Source: Rikenella microfusus
Lineage (GTDB): Bacteria > Bacteroidota > Bacteroidia > Bacteroidales > DYQK01
Length of the DNA: 45,804 nt
Assembly (NCBI GenBank): GCA_020719385.1
Contig: DYQK01000008.1
Location: 1-45,804 of the forward strand
Direction: 5' to 3'
The notes beneath the pieces were generated by a model. It was not told where the DNA came from and did not search any database. It saw only the letters and a list, made by a program, of their open reading frames with translations. Below, piece by piece: positions 18,086 through 27,183 of this stretch. Both the position numbers and the translations under genes were made by a program. How positions within the stretch are numbered: the first letter of the stretch is position 1; every line of letters starts with the position of its first letter.

Positions 18086-19732
18086 ATGACAAATTTATCA
18101 ATTCTTTTGGGAATGGAACAATATATGGTTATTGTTACTACAGTAGTTATATTGTTCGTTTTTATGTTGATTTATTCGCTTTTCAAGCGTTATAAGCGTT
18201 GTCCTTCTGACAAAATTTTAGTTGTTTATGGAAAAGTCGGGAACAAAGAAGGTGAGAAACGTACTGCAAATTGTATTCACGGAGGAGCGGCTTTTATATG
18301 GCCGATAATTCAGGATTACGAATATCTTGATTTGACGCCGATTCCTATTGTTGTTGATTTGCGAAATGCGTTGAGTAAGCAAAATATTCGTATCAGTGTT
18401 CCGTCTCGTTTTATGGTCGGCGTTTCTACCGAGCCCGGGGCAATGGACAATGCCGCTGAACGTTTATTAGGTCTGAATCTTTCGCAAATTCACGATTTGG
18501 CAGCTGATATTATTATCGGTCAACTCCGCGTTGTTATTGCAACAATGTATATCGAAGAAATTAACAGTGATAGAGAAAAATTTCTTACCAACGTTTCTGA
18601 CAGTGTTGAACACGAATTAAGAAAAATCGGTTTAAAACTCATCAACGTTAACGTAACCGATATTACCGATGAGGCGGGTTATATCGAGGCATTGGGAAAA
18701 GAAGCAACTTCTCACGCAATAAACGAGGCAAAGAAAGTTGTTGCCGAGAAAGACCGCGATGGAGCAATCGGCGAGGCAAATGCCCGCAAGGAACAAAGAA
18801 TTCAAGTGGCAAACGCAAATTCTGACGCAGAATCAGGCGAAGCAGCAGCAACACAGAGAAAGCGCGTTCAAGTAGCAAACGCCAATTCCGAAGCAGAAAT
18901 GGGAGAAGCAAACGCAAATCAGCGAAAACGCGTTCAAGTGGCAAACGCATTAGCAGAGGCACAAATCGGCGAATCTAACGCACAACAAAAACAGCGTACA
19001 GAAATGTCAAAAGCAAATGCTTCGGCTGTCGAGGGTGAGAATATTGCGAAAATTACTATCGCAAATTCTGATGCTATTCGTAGAGAACAAGAAGCTGAGG
19101 CACAAAAAAGAGCCACTATTGCGGAAAAAGTAAGTATCGCAAAAGCATTAGAAGAGTCTTACTCCGCCGAGCAAACTGCTGAGACAATACGTGCAGAACG
19201 CGATAAAGCAACGCAAACTGCGAATGTCGTTATTCCTGCACAGATTTTTAAACAAAAAATCGAAATCGAAGCAGAAGCAGAGGCAGAAAAGATTCGCCGT
19301 ACAGCGAAAGGTCAAGCAGACGCAACATTCTTCCAAATGGAAGCACAAGCAAAAGGTATTTTCGAGATTCTTTCGAAACAATCAGAAGGTTTCACGCGTT
19401 TGGTTCAAGCAGCAAAAGAAAATCCACAAGATGCCGTAATGCTTATGATTGCCGACAAATTGCCTGATTTGGTGAAATTGCAAGTCGAAGCAATTAAAAA
19501 TATCAAAATCGATAAAATTACCGTTTGGGACAATCTTGGCGGTGGAAAAACAGGAAACACAGCAACAGCGGGCTTTTTGTCAGGAATGTTGGGTTCATTG
19601 CCTCCATTAGAAGACATTTTTAAACTCGCAGGAATGCAGTTACCTGAATATTTGCGAAGCAAAGGAAAAATTCCTGAAGAAAAAACCATCAAAACAACGG
19701 CAAAAACCGAAACTGACGAAAAAGAAAAGTAA
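18086..19732 (+). CDS. flotillin / SPFH-domain membrane protein
   Basis: N-terminal TM helix, SPFH-like segment, long Ala/Glu-rich coiled coil with 22-aa repeats. Confidence 0.9.
   Translation: MTNLSILLGMEQYMVIVTTVVILFVFMLIYSLFKRYKRCPSDKILVVYGKVGNKEGEKRTANCIHGGAAFIWPIIQDYEYLDLTPIPIVVDLRNALSKQNIRISVPSRFMVGVSTEPGAMDNAAERLLGLNLSQIHDLAADIIIGQLRVVIATMYIEEINSDREKFLTNVSDSVEHELRKIGLKLINVNVTDITDEAGYIEALGKEATSHAINEAKKVVAEKDRDGAIGEANARKEQRIQVANANSDAESGEAAATQRKRVQVANANSEAEMGEANANQRKRVQVANALAEAQIGESNAQQKQRTEMSKANASAVEGENIAKITIANSDAIRREQEAEAQKRATIAEKVSIAKALEESYSAEQTAETIRAERDKATQTANVVIPAQIFKQKIEIEAEAEAEKIRRTAKGQADATFFQMEAQAKGIFEILSKQSEGFTRLVQAAKENPQDAVMLMIADKLPDLVKLQVEAIKNIKIDKITVWDNLGGGKTGNTATAGFLSGMLGSLPPLEDIFKLAGMQLPEYLRSKGKIPEEKTIKTTAKTETDEKEK
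18791..18990 (+). repeat. 22-aa (66-bp) coding repeats in the flotillin coiled coil
   Basis: EQRIQVANANSDAESGEAAATQ / RKRVQVANANSEAEMGEANANQ / RKRVQVANALAEAQIGESNAQQ. Confidence 0.85.
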
Positions 19733-19752
19733 ATTTTTTTCGAAAAAAAGCG

Positions 19753-19780
19753 AAAAATCTCTCAATTTTGAGAGATTTTT
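19753..19780. terminator. bidirectional intrinsic terminator
   Basis: AAAAATCTCTCAA-TT-TTGAGAGATTTTT between convergent genes. Confidence 0.8.
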
Positions 19781-20131
19781 CTATTCTTTTATAAAAATTA
19801 ACGGGTCAATTTCGATAATTGTGCTGTCGGGCAAACGCAATTTTATCTCCTCGAAATAAATTTGCTTCCCTATTTTTGCTTTTTTTATCAAATTTATTTG
19901 TCCTCTGCTCAATCTCTCGGAATTACTGCTTTCGAAAAACATATAACCCGTGTCAACCATTGACATCTCGAATTTTACAATGCTGCCTTTGTTTTGAAAT
20001 TCGGCGAGAGTGCAACTTGTGTCGGCAAGAGAAATTTTCCCTTTGCTTTTCCCACAAAATACAACTTTTATATCCTGACTCATTGCGTTAAAACTCAACG
20101 CAAAAAAGAAAATTAACATTATATTTCTCAT
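19781..20131 (-). CDS. small secreted protein resembling a GldM C-terminal domain
   Basis: Signal peptide MRNIMLIFFFALSFNAMSQ; 'LSRGQINLIKKAKIGKQIYFEEIKLRLPDSTI' resembles GldM C-terminal sequence. Confidence 0.45.
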   Translation of the reverse strand: MRNIMLIFFFALSFNAMSQDIKVVFCGKSKGKISLADTSCTLAEFQNKGSIVKFEMSMVDTGYMFFESSNSERLSRGQINLIKKAKIGKQIYFEEIKLRLPDSTIIEIDPLIFIKE

Positions 20132-20205
20132 TTTTCTCAAAAATTTTATTTGCAAAATTAAAAAAAAAATTGTATTTTTGTAGAAATTTAAAAAAAAATT
20201 GAATT

Positions 20206-21009
20206 ATGAAACGTATTTTTCTAATTTTTGTCTTAATCTTGTCGGTTGCACTCTGTTTTGGGCAACGAAAAAAACGAAATAGCGAAAGTACAATTAAATG
20301 GTTAAGTTTAGCGGCAAAAGGCGGCGGCGGAATTTCAATGTTATTGAACAACGATGTCTCAAATGACAAAAACATAAATTTCGAACCGTTAAATCTCGCA
20401 TACACGCTCGGCGGCAGATTCGGAGTAACATACGGCGATTATGTCGGGTTATTTTTCGAAATGATGTACACTTCTTACGGACAACAATATTCCTTTAACA
20501 AGGAAAACAAAGCCGCAACAGAGTATAAAAAAGACTTAAAACTCACCTCAATGGACTATTTAGTCCTGTTGCGTTACACGGGAGACTACGGTTTTTACGC
20601 AGAATTGGGACCACAATTCACAAATGTTAGTTCATTAACCGAGACAAATTCCATAAATCGCTCTGAATTTCGTTCAACAGAAAATATTAAAAACAATTAC
20701 AATTCGAGTTATACCTCGATGGTCTTAGGTTTTGGACTTTCATTGTTTCGCGGCGAAAGAATCGCAGTAACATTAGGTTTACGAGGCACTTATTCCTTCT
20801 CGGATTTCGTTTTAGAAAATAACGCAGGAACGGACAAATATTACGTTCTCGACGACGGCGTCTACGACCCAAGAAGAGATAATCTCACTTTCTCCCCAAA
20901 AGAACCAACAAATCCATTTACAACATTCGTTATTTTAGATGTAAATTATTATTTTGGGTTTTGGGGCGATGCTGCTTGCGGCAAAAAACGTTTAATGTTG
21001 TTCAAGTAA
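20206..21009 (+). CDS. outer-membrane beta-barrel protein (PorT-like)
   Basis: Signal peptide, alternating barrel strands, 'VILDVNYYFGF' near the C-terminus. Confidence 0.65.
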   Translation: MKRIFLIFVLILSVALCFGQRKKRNSESTIKWLSLAAKGGGGISMLLNNDVSNDKNINFEPLNLAYTLGGRFGVTYGDYVGLFFEMMYTSYGQQYSFNKENKAATEYKKDLKLTSMDYLVLLRYTGDYGFYAELGPQFTNVSSLTETNSINRSEFRSTENIKNNYNSSYTSMVLGFGLSLFRGERIAVTLGLRGTYSFSDFVLENNAGTDKYYVLDDGVYDPRRDNLTFSPKEPTNPFTTFVILDVNYYFGFWGDAACGKKRLMLFK

Positions 21010-21031
21010 AACAAATTTTTAACTCTTCTCG

Positions 21032-21074
21032 GCGTTTTTCATTGCTCAAAGCAATGAAAAACGCTGTTAATTTT
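21032..21074 (+). terminator. intrinsic terminator
   Basis: GCGTTTTTCATTGC-tcaaa-GCAATGAAAAACGC followed by TTTTTTT. Confidence 0.8.
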
Positions 21075-21159
21075 TTTGAAAAAAAATTAACAAAAATTAA
21101 TATTGAATTTAAAAAATATTTGTTATCTTTGCGGCATTATTTATTTAACTTTTTTCAAA

Positions 21160-21807
21160 ATGAAAAAATCTCGTTTTCTTTTTATTTGTTTTTTATTCTC
21201 GTTCTTTTTGAACGTAAATTTTGCAATAAGTGCAGATAATTCTGTTAGTCAAAATCAACAATTTTCTTTTACAGAAATGATTCCCGCCGAAAAACTTGAT
21301 ACTCTTGTTTTAAAAAACGGTGAGGAAATAAAATGTAAAATCATAGAAATTGGGACAACAGAGATTAAATATAAAAAATGGGATAATCTTGAGGGACCAA
21401 CTATTGCAATTTTAAAATCTGACGTTTTTATGATAAAATATGCAAACGGAACTTCAGTAGTTGTTGTAACGCAGCCAACAACCAACACAAATACAGGGGA
21501 AAAAATTTCAGGCGATACTTGTATATTAGCCGCCAAAGACGCAAATGAACGCTATACAGCCAACGGACCTTTTTGGGGTGGTTGGTGGATGGGATTTTTA
21601 TTCGGAATAATTGGGATATTACCGGCACTTATCATTTCTTTTACTTCTCCCAAAGAACACAATCTGAATATGCCCGCAGACAAAGCAACAAACTTGGAAT
21701 ATAAAAATTGTTATAAACAGCAAGCAGACAAAATTAAATCTGGACGCACTTGGAAAGGATTTTTAATAGGACTTGCTATTTTTGTTGTTATTCTTCTCCT
21801 TATTTAA
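21160..21807 (+). CDS. secreted/membrane hypothetical protein (start re-set)
   Basis: MKKSRFLFICFLFSFFLNVNFAISA signal; TTATCTTTG box upstream; two further TM segments. Confidence 0.6.
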   Translation: MKKSRFLFICFLFSFFLNVNFAISADNSVSQNQQFSFTEMIPAEKLDTLVLKNGEEIKCKIIEIGTTEIKYKKWDNLEGPTIAILKSDVFMIKYANGTSVVVVTQPTTNTNTGEKISGDTCILAAKDANERYTANGPFWGGWWMGFLFGIIGILPALIISFTSPKEHNLNMPADKATNLEYKNCYKQQADKIKSGRTWKGFLIGLAIFVVILLLI

Positions 21808-21862
21808 CATTTTTTCACAAATTCTTCTCAAAAAAATTTTTTCGAGAAGAATTTTATTTGTT

Positions 21863-24298
21863 CTAAAATTTTAAACTCAATCTTAGATTTAACATTCGGC
21901 TTGTCAAGTGATTCGGAACTGCGTACATTGTCGGAAGTGAAGCATTTTGATTATTCTCATTCGGCACAACAGAAATCCACAAATACGAAACCGTGTTGGA
22001 AAAACCTAATAAATTAAAAACTTCAAAACTCAAATACGCACTTTTGAGAAAACGAAACGGATTCGAAGCAGATAATTTTGTTTTTTCATCAATAAAAATT
22101 TTCGAAAAACCAATATCGACGCGTTTATACGAAGGCATTCGCAAAGTTGCTTTTCCTCTTTCCGTATTCGGCGGACCGAAGGGCAACTCCGAACCATAAT
22201 ACAAACTCAAATACATTTTATAAGAATCGTTGTTGGGCAAATAATCTTGAAAAAACAACGCAATATTTAAAAGTTGGTCGCTTGGTCGCGGAATATAACC
22301 AAAATCATCGCCGTCAATGTCTTCTTTTGTCTGCAAAAGAGAAATACTTGCCCAAGATTCTGTGCCTTCCACAAATTCGCCGTTCAAACGCAAATCGATG
22401 CCCGTTGCGTAACCCTTCGCAATTTGCCTCGCATAATATCGAATCCGAATGTTGTCAACTTCGTACGGAATCAAATTGTCTAATTTTTTATAATACAATT
22501 CCGCAATAAATTTAAACGGTCTATCCCAAATTTTCATATCATATTCGCTGCCCAAAACAAAATGAATCGACTTTTGAGACTTAATATTTTTATTTATATT
22601 GCCGTCAAAATCTCGCAATTCCCGGTAAAAAGGCGGTTGATAATAAAAACCTGTTAAAAATTTGAGAATAAATCTCTTCGAAACGGGATAAGAAATTGAA
22701 AAACGCGGCGAAAGTAAAAATTCTTTGTTAAAATCCCAATAATGAAAACGAATTCCTGCTGTTATTGAAAAATTTTGAACATCAGAAAAGGAGTAACAAT
22801 CTTGAATATAGCCCGAAAGCCGCTGTGTGGTGAGAGAATTTTTTGCGTTAAAACTACGATTTAACGGAATATTTTTTTCATTATACGGAATAGAATAACC
22901 CGCAGAATCCATTAATTTCCACTCATTTAATTTATCAGAAATTGATTCTTGCTGAAATTTTATTCCCCATTGAATAAAATGATTTTCTGCTGTAAAATCT
23001 GCCTTGTGATTAATGTTTAAAACCGTCGCGGTGAGATAATTTCTCGCATGTTCGAGATAAGAACCATAACCTAAATTCAATAAACTATCGCCAAAACGCT
23101 CAGAACTCATCGTTTGGTCAAGTTCATTTAACAAATACAACCCAAAAATATCGTAAGTCTCAGTCTCTTGCGTTTGAAAAGATGACGCAATTAATTTTAA
23201 TCGCAAATTTTTATTTGGGTGAAAATCGAAAGTCAAAGCACCGAATTGTGTGAAATATTCATCTTTTTCCTGCCCCGCAAAGTCAATATTGAGACTCACT
23301 GCATTTTGCAGCGTTCCAAAAGTTGTCTCGCGACTTTTTGGGATATATTTATACGAATTTTGAGAAATATTTGCCAAAAAAGCAACATCAAATTTCGAAG
23401 AAAATTTATAGGTCAGATAAGTTTGTATATCAAGAAAATTCGGGTTATATTCGCCTGATTCCTCAAGATTTTTCAACAAATATTTGGAACTTTTGTAACG
23501 AATTCCTGCGAGAAAAGTCAATTTTTCCTTAAATCCTGTTCCTTCAACGTGTGCGTTTGTGCCGAGCAAACTTCCTGAAACCGAACCACCGAATTCTATT
23601 GGGCGGCGATATTTGATGTCTAAAACTGATGACATTTTGTCATCATATTTTGATTCGAAACCGCCTGTCGAGAAGGAAATGGCAGAAACTAAATCAGAAT
23701 TTAAAAAACTTAAACCCTCCTGCTGCCCCGAACGAATCAAAAAAGGACGATAAATTTCAATATCATTGACGTAAACCAAATTTTCATCAAAATTCCCACC
23801 TCTGACGCAATATTGAGAACTCAACTCGCTATGCGAGGAAACGCCTGCCGTCAGTTTTATCATCGTTTCGATAGAATTCCCCGAAGCGGAGGGCAACAAC
23901 TGAACCACTTTTGGGTCTAACTTCACAATACTCACCTCGTTACGTTTTTTGTTATCAACAACAGAAATCTCGTTTAAATAAACTTCATCAATTTCTAACG
24001 AGATATTTTGTTCAATAAACAATCTTTTCTCGTCGGCAGAAATCGAAAACTCTTTTGCCACATAACCAATTAACGAAAAAATTAACGTAGAATTTTTTTT
24101 CGAAGAAATTTTCACCAAATATTTACCCGTCTCATCGCCCAAAACGCCTGTTGTTGTGCCTTGCAAAATAACATTTACACTTGGAATTGGTTTACCTTTA
24201 GAATCAGAAATGACACCAAAAATAGTAATTTCGTTTTGCGAAAATACAGGAAAAACGATAACAAAAACTAAAAACAAAAAAATGATTTGTTTTTTCAT
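21863..24298 (-). CDS. TonB-dependent receptor with N-terminal carboxypeptidase-like regulatory domain
   Basis: ITIFGVISDSKGKPIPSVNVILQGTTTGVLGDETGKY..., plug (CVRGGNFDENLVYVNDIEIY), C-terminal LRLSLKF. Confidence 0.93.
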   Translation of the reverse strand: MKKQIIFLFLVFVIVFPVFSQNEITIFGVISDSKGKPIPSVNVILQGTTTGVLGDETGKYLVKISSKKNSTLIFSLIGYVAKEFSISADEKRLFIEQNISLEIDEVYLNEISVVDNKKRNEVSIVKLDPKVVQLLPSASGNSIETMIKLTAGVSSHSELSSQYCVRGGNFDENLVYVNDIEIYRPFLIRSGQQEGLSFLNSDLVSAISFSTGGFESKYDDKMSSVLDIKYRRPIEFGGSVSGSLLGTNAHVEGTGFKEKLTFLAGIRYKSSKYLLKNLEESGEYNPNFLDIQTYLTYKFSSKFDVAFLANISQNSYKYIPKSRETTFGTLQNAVSLNIDFAGQEKDEYFTQFGALTFDFHPNKNLRLKLIASSFQTQETETYDIFGLYLLNELDQTMSSERFGDSLLNLGYGSYLEHARNYLTATVLNINHKADFTAENHFIQWGIKFQQESISDKLNEWKLMDSAGYSIPYNEKNIPLNRSFNAKNSLTTQRLSGYIQDCYSFSDVQNFSITAGIRFHYWDFNKEFLLSPRFSISYPVSKRFILKFLTGFYYQPPFYRELRDFDGNINKNIKSQKSIHFVLGSEYDMKIWDRPFKFIAELYYKKLDNLIPYEVDNIRIRYYARQIAKGYATGIDLRLNGEFVEGTESWASISLLQTKEDIDGDDFGYIPRPSDQLLNIALFFQDYLPNNDSYKMYLSLYYGSELPFGPPNTERGKATLRMPSYKRVDIGFSKIFIDEKTKLSASNPFRFLKSAYLSFEVFNLLGFSNTVSYLWISVVPNENNQNASLPTMYAVPNHLTSRMLNLRLSLKF

Positions 24299-24355
24299 AA
24301 AAAATGTTAAAAAAATTTAGTCGATTTTCACCATATTTTCTGAAAATTTAAAAAA

Positions 24356-25303
24356 TTATTTGTCTAAAAGTCCGCGACCTTGTTTTTTAATAATTCCTTG
24401 TTTTTGAAGTTTATTAAAAATTTTGTCTAAAATTCCGTTGATAAACGTACTACTTTTCTCGGTGCTGTACATTTTTGCGAGGTCTAAAAATTCGTTTATC
24501 GTTACTTTTGTCGGAATCGAAGGGAAAGTTACTGCCTCGGCAATTGCCAATTCCATTATTAGTCGGTCAATGAAGGCAACGCGTTCCAAATCCCAATTCT
24601 CGATATTTTCCTCAATTAAATCGTGATATTTCTGTTGATTCACAGAAACCATTCGAAATAATTTTTTTCCAAATTCTCTGTCGTCATCTTGTTTGTAAAG
24701 TTTAGGAAGCATTGCCCTTTGGTCGAAACCAATTTTAAACTCTTTTAACATTTTGACTATCATTGAGATAGCAAAGTCGATGTCGTCATTCCAAAACAAA
24801 TCAGTTTCCTCAAGATGTTGATAAAGTGTCTCGCTGTTGTAAAAAATCTCGAAAAAAACGTATAAAATAAAACTTTTATCCACTTCATAACCCGAAATTT
24901 CCGATGTCATATAATTTTTATACACCTCCGAATCAGAGATTTCGAGAAACATTTGTTTAACCACATCGGGCGAAGTCTTCCAAGAAAATTCTACTTTACT
25001 CAAATAAGTTTTCAACGCAAGATTTTCGGCTAACTGCTTGATTAGTTGATTATTAACAAAACGCAAATTCGGATTCAAGTCTTCTTTTGTTGGAAGTTGC
25101 TTTTGTCTCGCAATCTCAAGACGACTGCTAGAATATTTTGCCGTTTCAATAACTAACTGCAACAAATAACAAAATAACTCGTGAAAACGTTGAAGACTTT
25201 TATCTAAATCCTTCTCTGCTTGAAAAACTGAAGTATTGCTTTGCATTGTGTGAGAAAATAAAATGTGCAACACTTTCATTCTAATAATTCTTCTGCTTAT
25301 CAT
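24356..25303 (-). CDS. nusB: transcription antitermination factor NusB (long Bacteroidota form)
   Basis: MISRRIIRMKVLHILFS... 'FIDRLIMELAIAEAVTFPSIPTKVTINEFLDLAKMYSTEKSSTFINGILDKI'. Confidence 0.93.
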   Translation of the reverse strand: MISRRIIRMKVLHILFSHTMQSNTSVFQAEKDLDKSLQRFHELFCYLLQLVIETAKYSSSRLEIARQKQLPTKEDLNPNLRFVNNQLIKQLAENLALKTYLSKVEFSWKTSPDVVKQMFLEISDSEVYKNYMTSEISGYEVDKSFILYVFFEIFYNSETLYQHLEETDLFWNDDIDFAISMIVKMLKEFKIGFDQRAMLPKLYKQDDDREFGKKLFRMVSVNQQKYHDLIEENIENWDLERVAFIDRLIMELAIAEAVTFPSIPTKVTINEFLDLAKMYSTEKSSTFINGILDKIFNKLQKQGIIKKQGRGLLDK

Positions 25304-25357
25304 ATAAAAAAATTTTCGCTGCAAAAATAAGAATTTTTACTCAAAAAATAAAATTTT

Positions 25358-26311
25358 TCAAATATTTTTTTCAAATCGAATAATTGCCGTTCTTGAAATC
25401 AAATTAAAAATCAAAACAATAACGAAAAGCACTAATGCCGAAAACATTAACGCAGAATCGTACTTTGGAATCGACAACATTTCTCCGTAATTGTTTGCGA
25501 TTAACGCAGGAAGCGGATACCCGGGTTGTAAAGTACCGCTCGGAATTTGCGAAACATTCCCAACAACCATCAAAACCGCAATTGTTTCGCCGAAAGCACG
25601 AGCAAGACCAAGTGTTATCGCAGAGATTAGTCCAGGAAACGCTTTGCGAAGTATAACCAACTTTATCGTCTCCCACCGACTTGCACCTAAGGACAAAGAT
25701 GCTTCAGTTAATTCGTCAGGAATACTGCGAAAAACCTCAATCATAATGTTTAAAATGAACGGAATTATCATTATCGCAAGAACTATTGCTCCTGCCATAA
25801 TGCTGTAACCCGAAATTTGTTTTCCAAAAATCGGAGCAATATAATTTGCAATAAACGGAACAACTCCAACAACACCCCAAACGCCGTAAATTATTGAAGG
25901 AATTCCTGCCAAAATATCAATAATAGGACGCATAAAAGTTAAAAGCGTCTTCGGTGCATATTGCGTAAGGTGAATCGCAGATAACAAACAAATTGGTCCC
26001 GCAATGATTAAAGCAAGTAAAGTCACCCAAATCGAACTAATGATAAACGGTAATAACCCAAATTTTTCCTCTGAAGGTTTCCATTCTGTCGAAAATAATA
26101 AATCTAAGAGAGAATGATTTTCCAACAGCGGTTCAGACTTGAGATATAAACCGATTGCCATGATAAACGGCATCAAAAGAACAAACAACAGCCACAAAAG
26201 CATCCATCCGTTCACAATTTTATCTTTTTTGTGGCGGTTAATATTGATGATTTTGAGAGAATAAAGTTTATAATAGATAAAACGAAAAAAACGAATCATA
26301 AAAATCCACAA
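25358..26311 (-). CDS. pstC: phosphate ABC transporter permease PstC
   Basis: 'ILAGIPSIIYGVWGVVGVVPF...EASLSLGASRWETIKLVILRKAFPGLISAITLGLARAFGETIAVLMVVGN'. Confidence 0.92.
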   Translation of the reverse strand: MWIFMIRFFRFIYYKLYSLKIININRHKKDKIVNGWMLLWLLFVLLMPFIMAIGLYLKSEPLLENHSLLDLLFSTEWKPSEEKFGLLPFIISSIWVTLLALIIAGPICLLSAIHLTQYAPKTLLTFMRPIIDILAGIPSIIYGVWGVVGVVPFIANYIAPIFGKQISGYSIMAGAIVLAIMIIPFILNIMIEVFRSIPDELTEASLSLGASRWETIKLVILRKAFPGLISAITLGLARAFGETIAVLMVVGNVSQIPSGTLQPGYPLPALIANNYGEMLSIPKYDSALMFSALVLFVIVLIFNLISRTAIIRFEKNI

Positions 26312-26440
26312 AATTTTGCTGCAAAGATACTATTTTTTATAAGAAAAGACAATTCTTATAAAAGAGAAATCAATTTTTGAGTGAAAAATTCGAAAAAAAA
26401 CATTATTTTTGCCGCAAAAATTTCACAAAAATATTTTTCA

Positions 26441-27037
26441 ATGGCAAAAAAAGCGTTTTTATTGGCAGGAATTTTATTAATTATTGACCAGATAATAAAA
26501 ATTTGGGTAAAAACCAATATGCAACTTGAGGAACAATTTGCGGTTTTGGGACAATGGTTTTTTATTCGTTTCATAGAAAATTATGGAATGGCGTTTGGAA
26601 TGGAATTCGGCGGAGAAATTGGAAAAATTATTCTTACAAGTTTTCGCTTTGTCGCTATTCTGGCTATTGCGTTTTACATTATTTATTTGGAAAAACACAA
26701 AGCACACAAAGGACTAATCTTTTGTATGGCGATGATTTTTGCAGGTGCGTTGGGCAATCTTGTTGATAGTATGTTTTATGGAATGATTTTTAACGATAGT
26801 TATGGACAAATTGCAACTTTTCTGCCGCAAAACGGCGGTTATTCGAGTTTTATGCACGGCAAAGTTGTTGATATGTTTTATGCACCGATAATTCGCGGAC
26901 ATTTTCCTGCCTGGTTTCCGTTTTGGGCGAATCAAAGTTTCGAATTCTTCCGACCAATATTTAATTTTGCCGATGCGTGTATTACGTCAGGCGTTTTTAC
27001 GGTGATTATTTTTCAGAGAAAATTTTTCAAAAAATAA
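26441..27037 (+). CDS. lspA: signal peptidase II (start re-set)
   Basis: MAKKAFLLAGILLIIDQIIKIWV...ENYGMAFGME...GALGNLVDSMFYG...VVDMF...FNFADACITSGV. Confidence 0.95.
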   Translation: MAKKAFLLAGILLIIDQIIKIWVKTNMQLEEQFAVLGQWFFIRFIENYGMAFGMEFGGEIGKIILTSFRFVAILAIAFYIIYLEKHKAHKGLIFCMAMIFAGALGNLVDSMFYGMIFNDSYGQIATFLPQNGGYSSFMHGKVVDMFYAPIIRGHFPAWFPFWANQSFEFFRPIFNFADACITSGVFTVIIFQRKFFKK

Positions 27038-27057
27038 AATTCCCATTCAGAAAAGTG

Positions 27058-27090
27058 TTGCCATCGCTTAAAACGATGGCAATTTTTTTT
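27058..27090 (+). terminator. intrinsic terminator
   Basis: TTGCCATCG-cttaaaa-CGATGGCAA-TTTTTTTT. Confidence 0.88.
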
Positions 27091-27183
27091 ATTTTCCTAC
27101 AAAAATAAACGGCGACCAGAAAAATTGCAAAAAAAGTTTTCATAAAATGAACTTTTTAAATTAAACTTTGCAAAAATAAGAAA

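Noticed and set aside
25404-25808. Short ORFs on both strands inside pstC
   Set aside because: Alternative frames of a clear PstC coding region.
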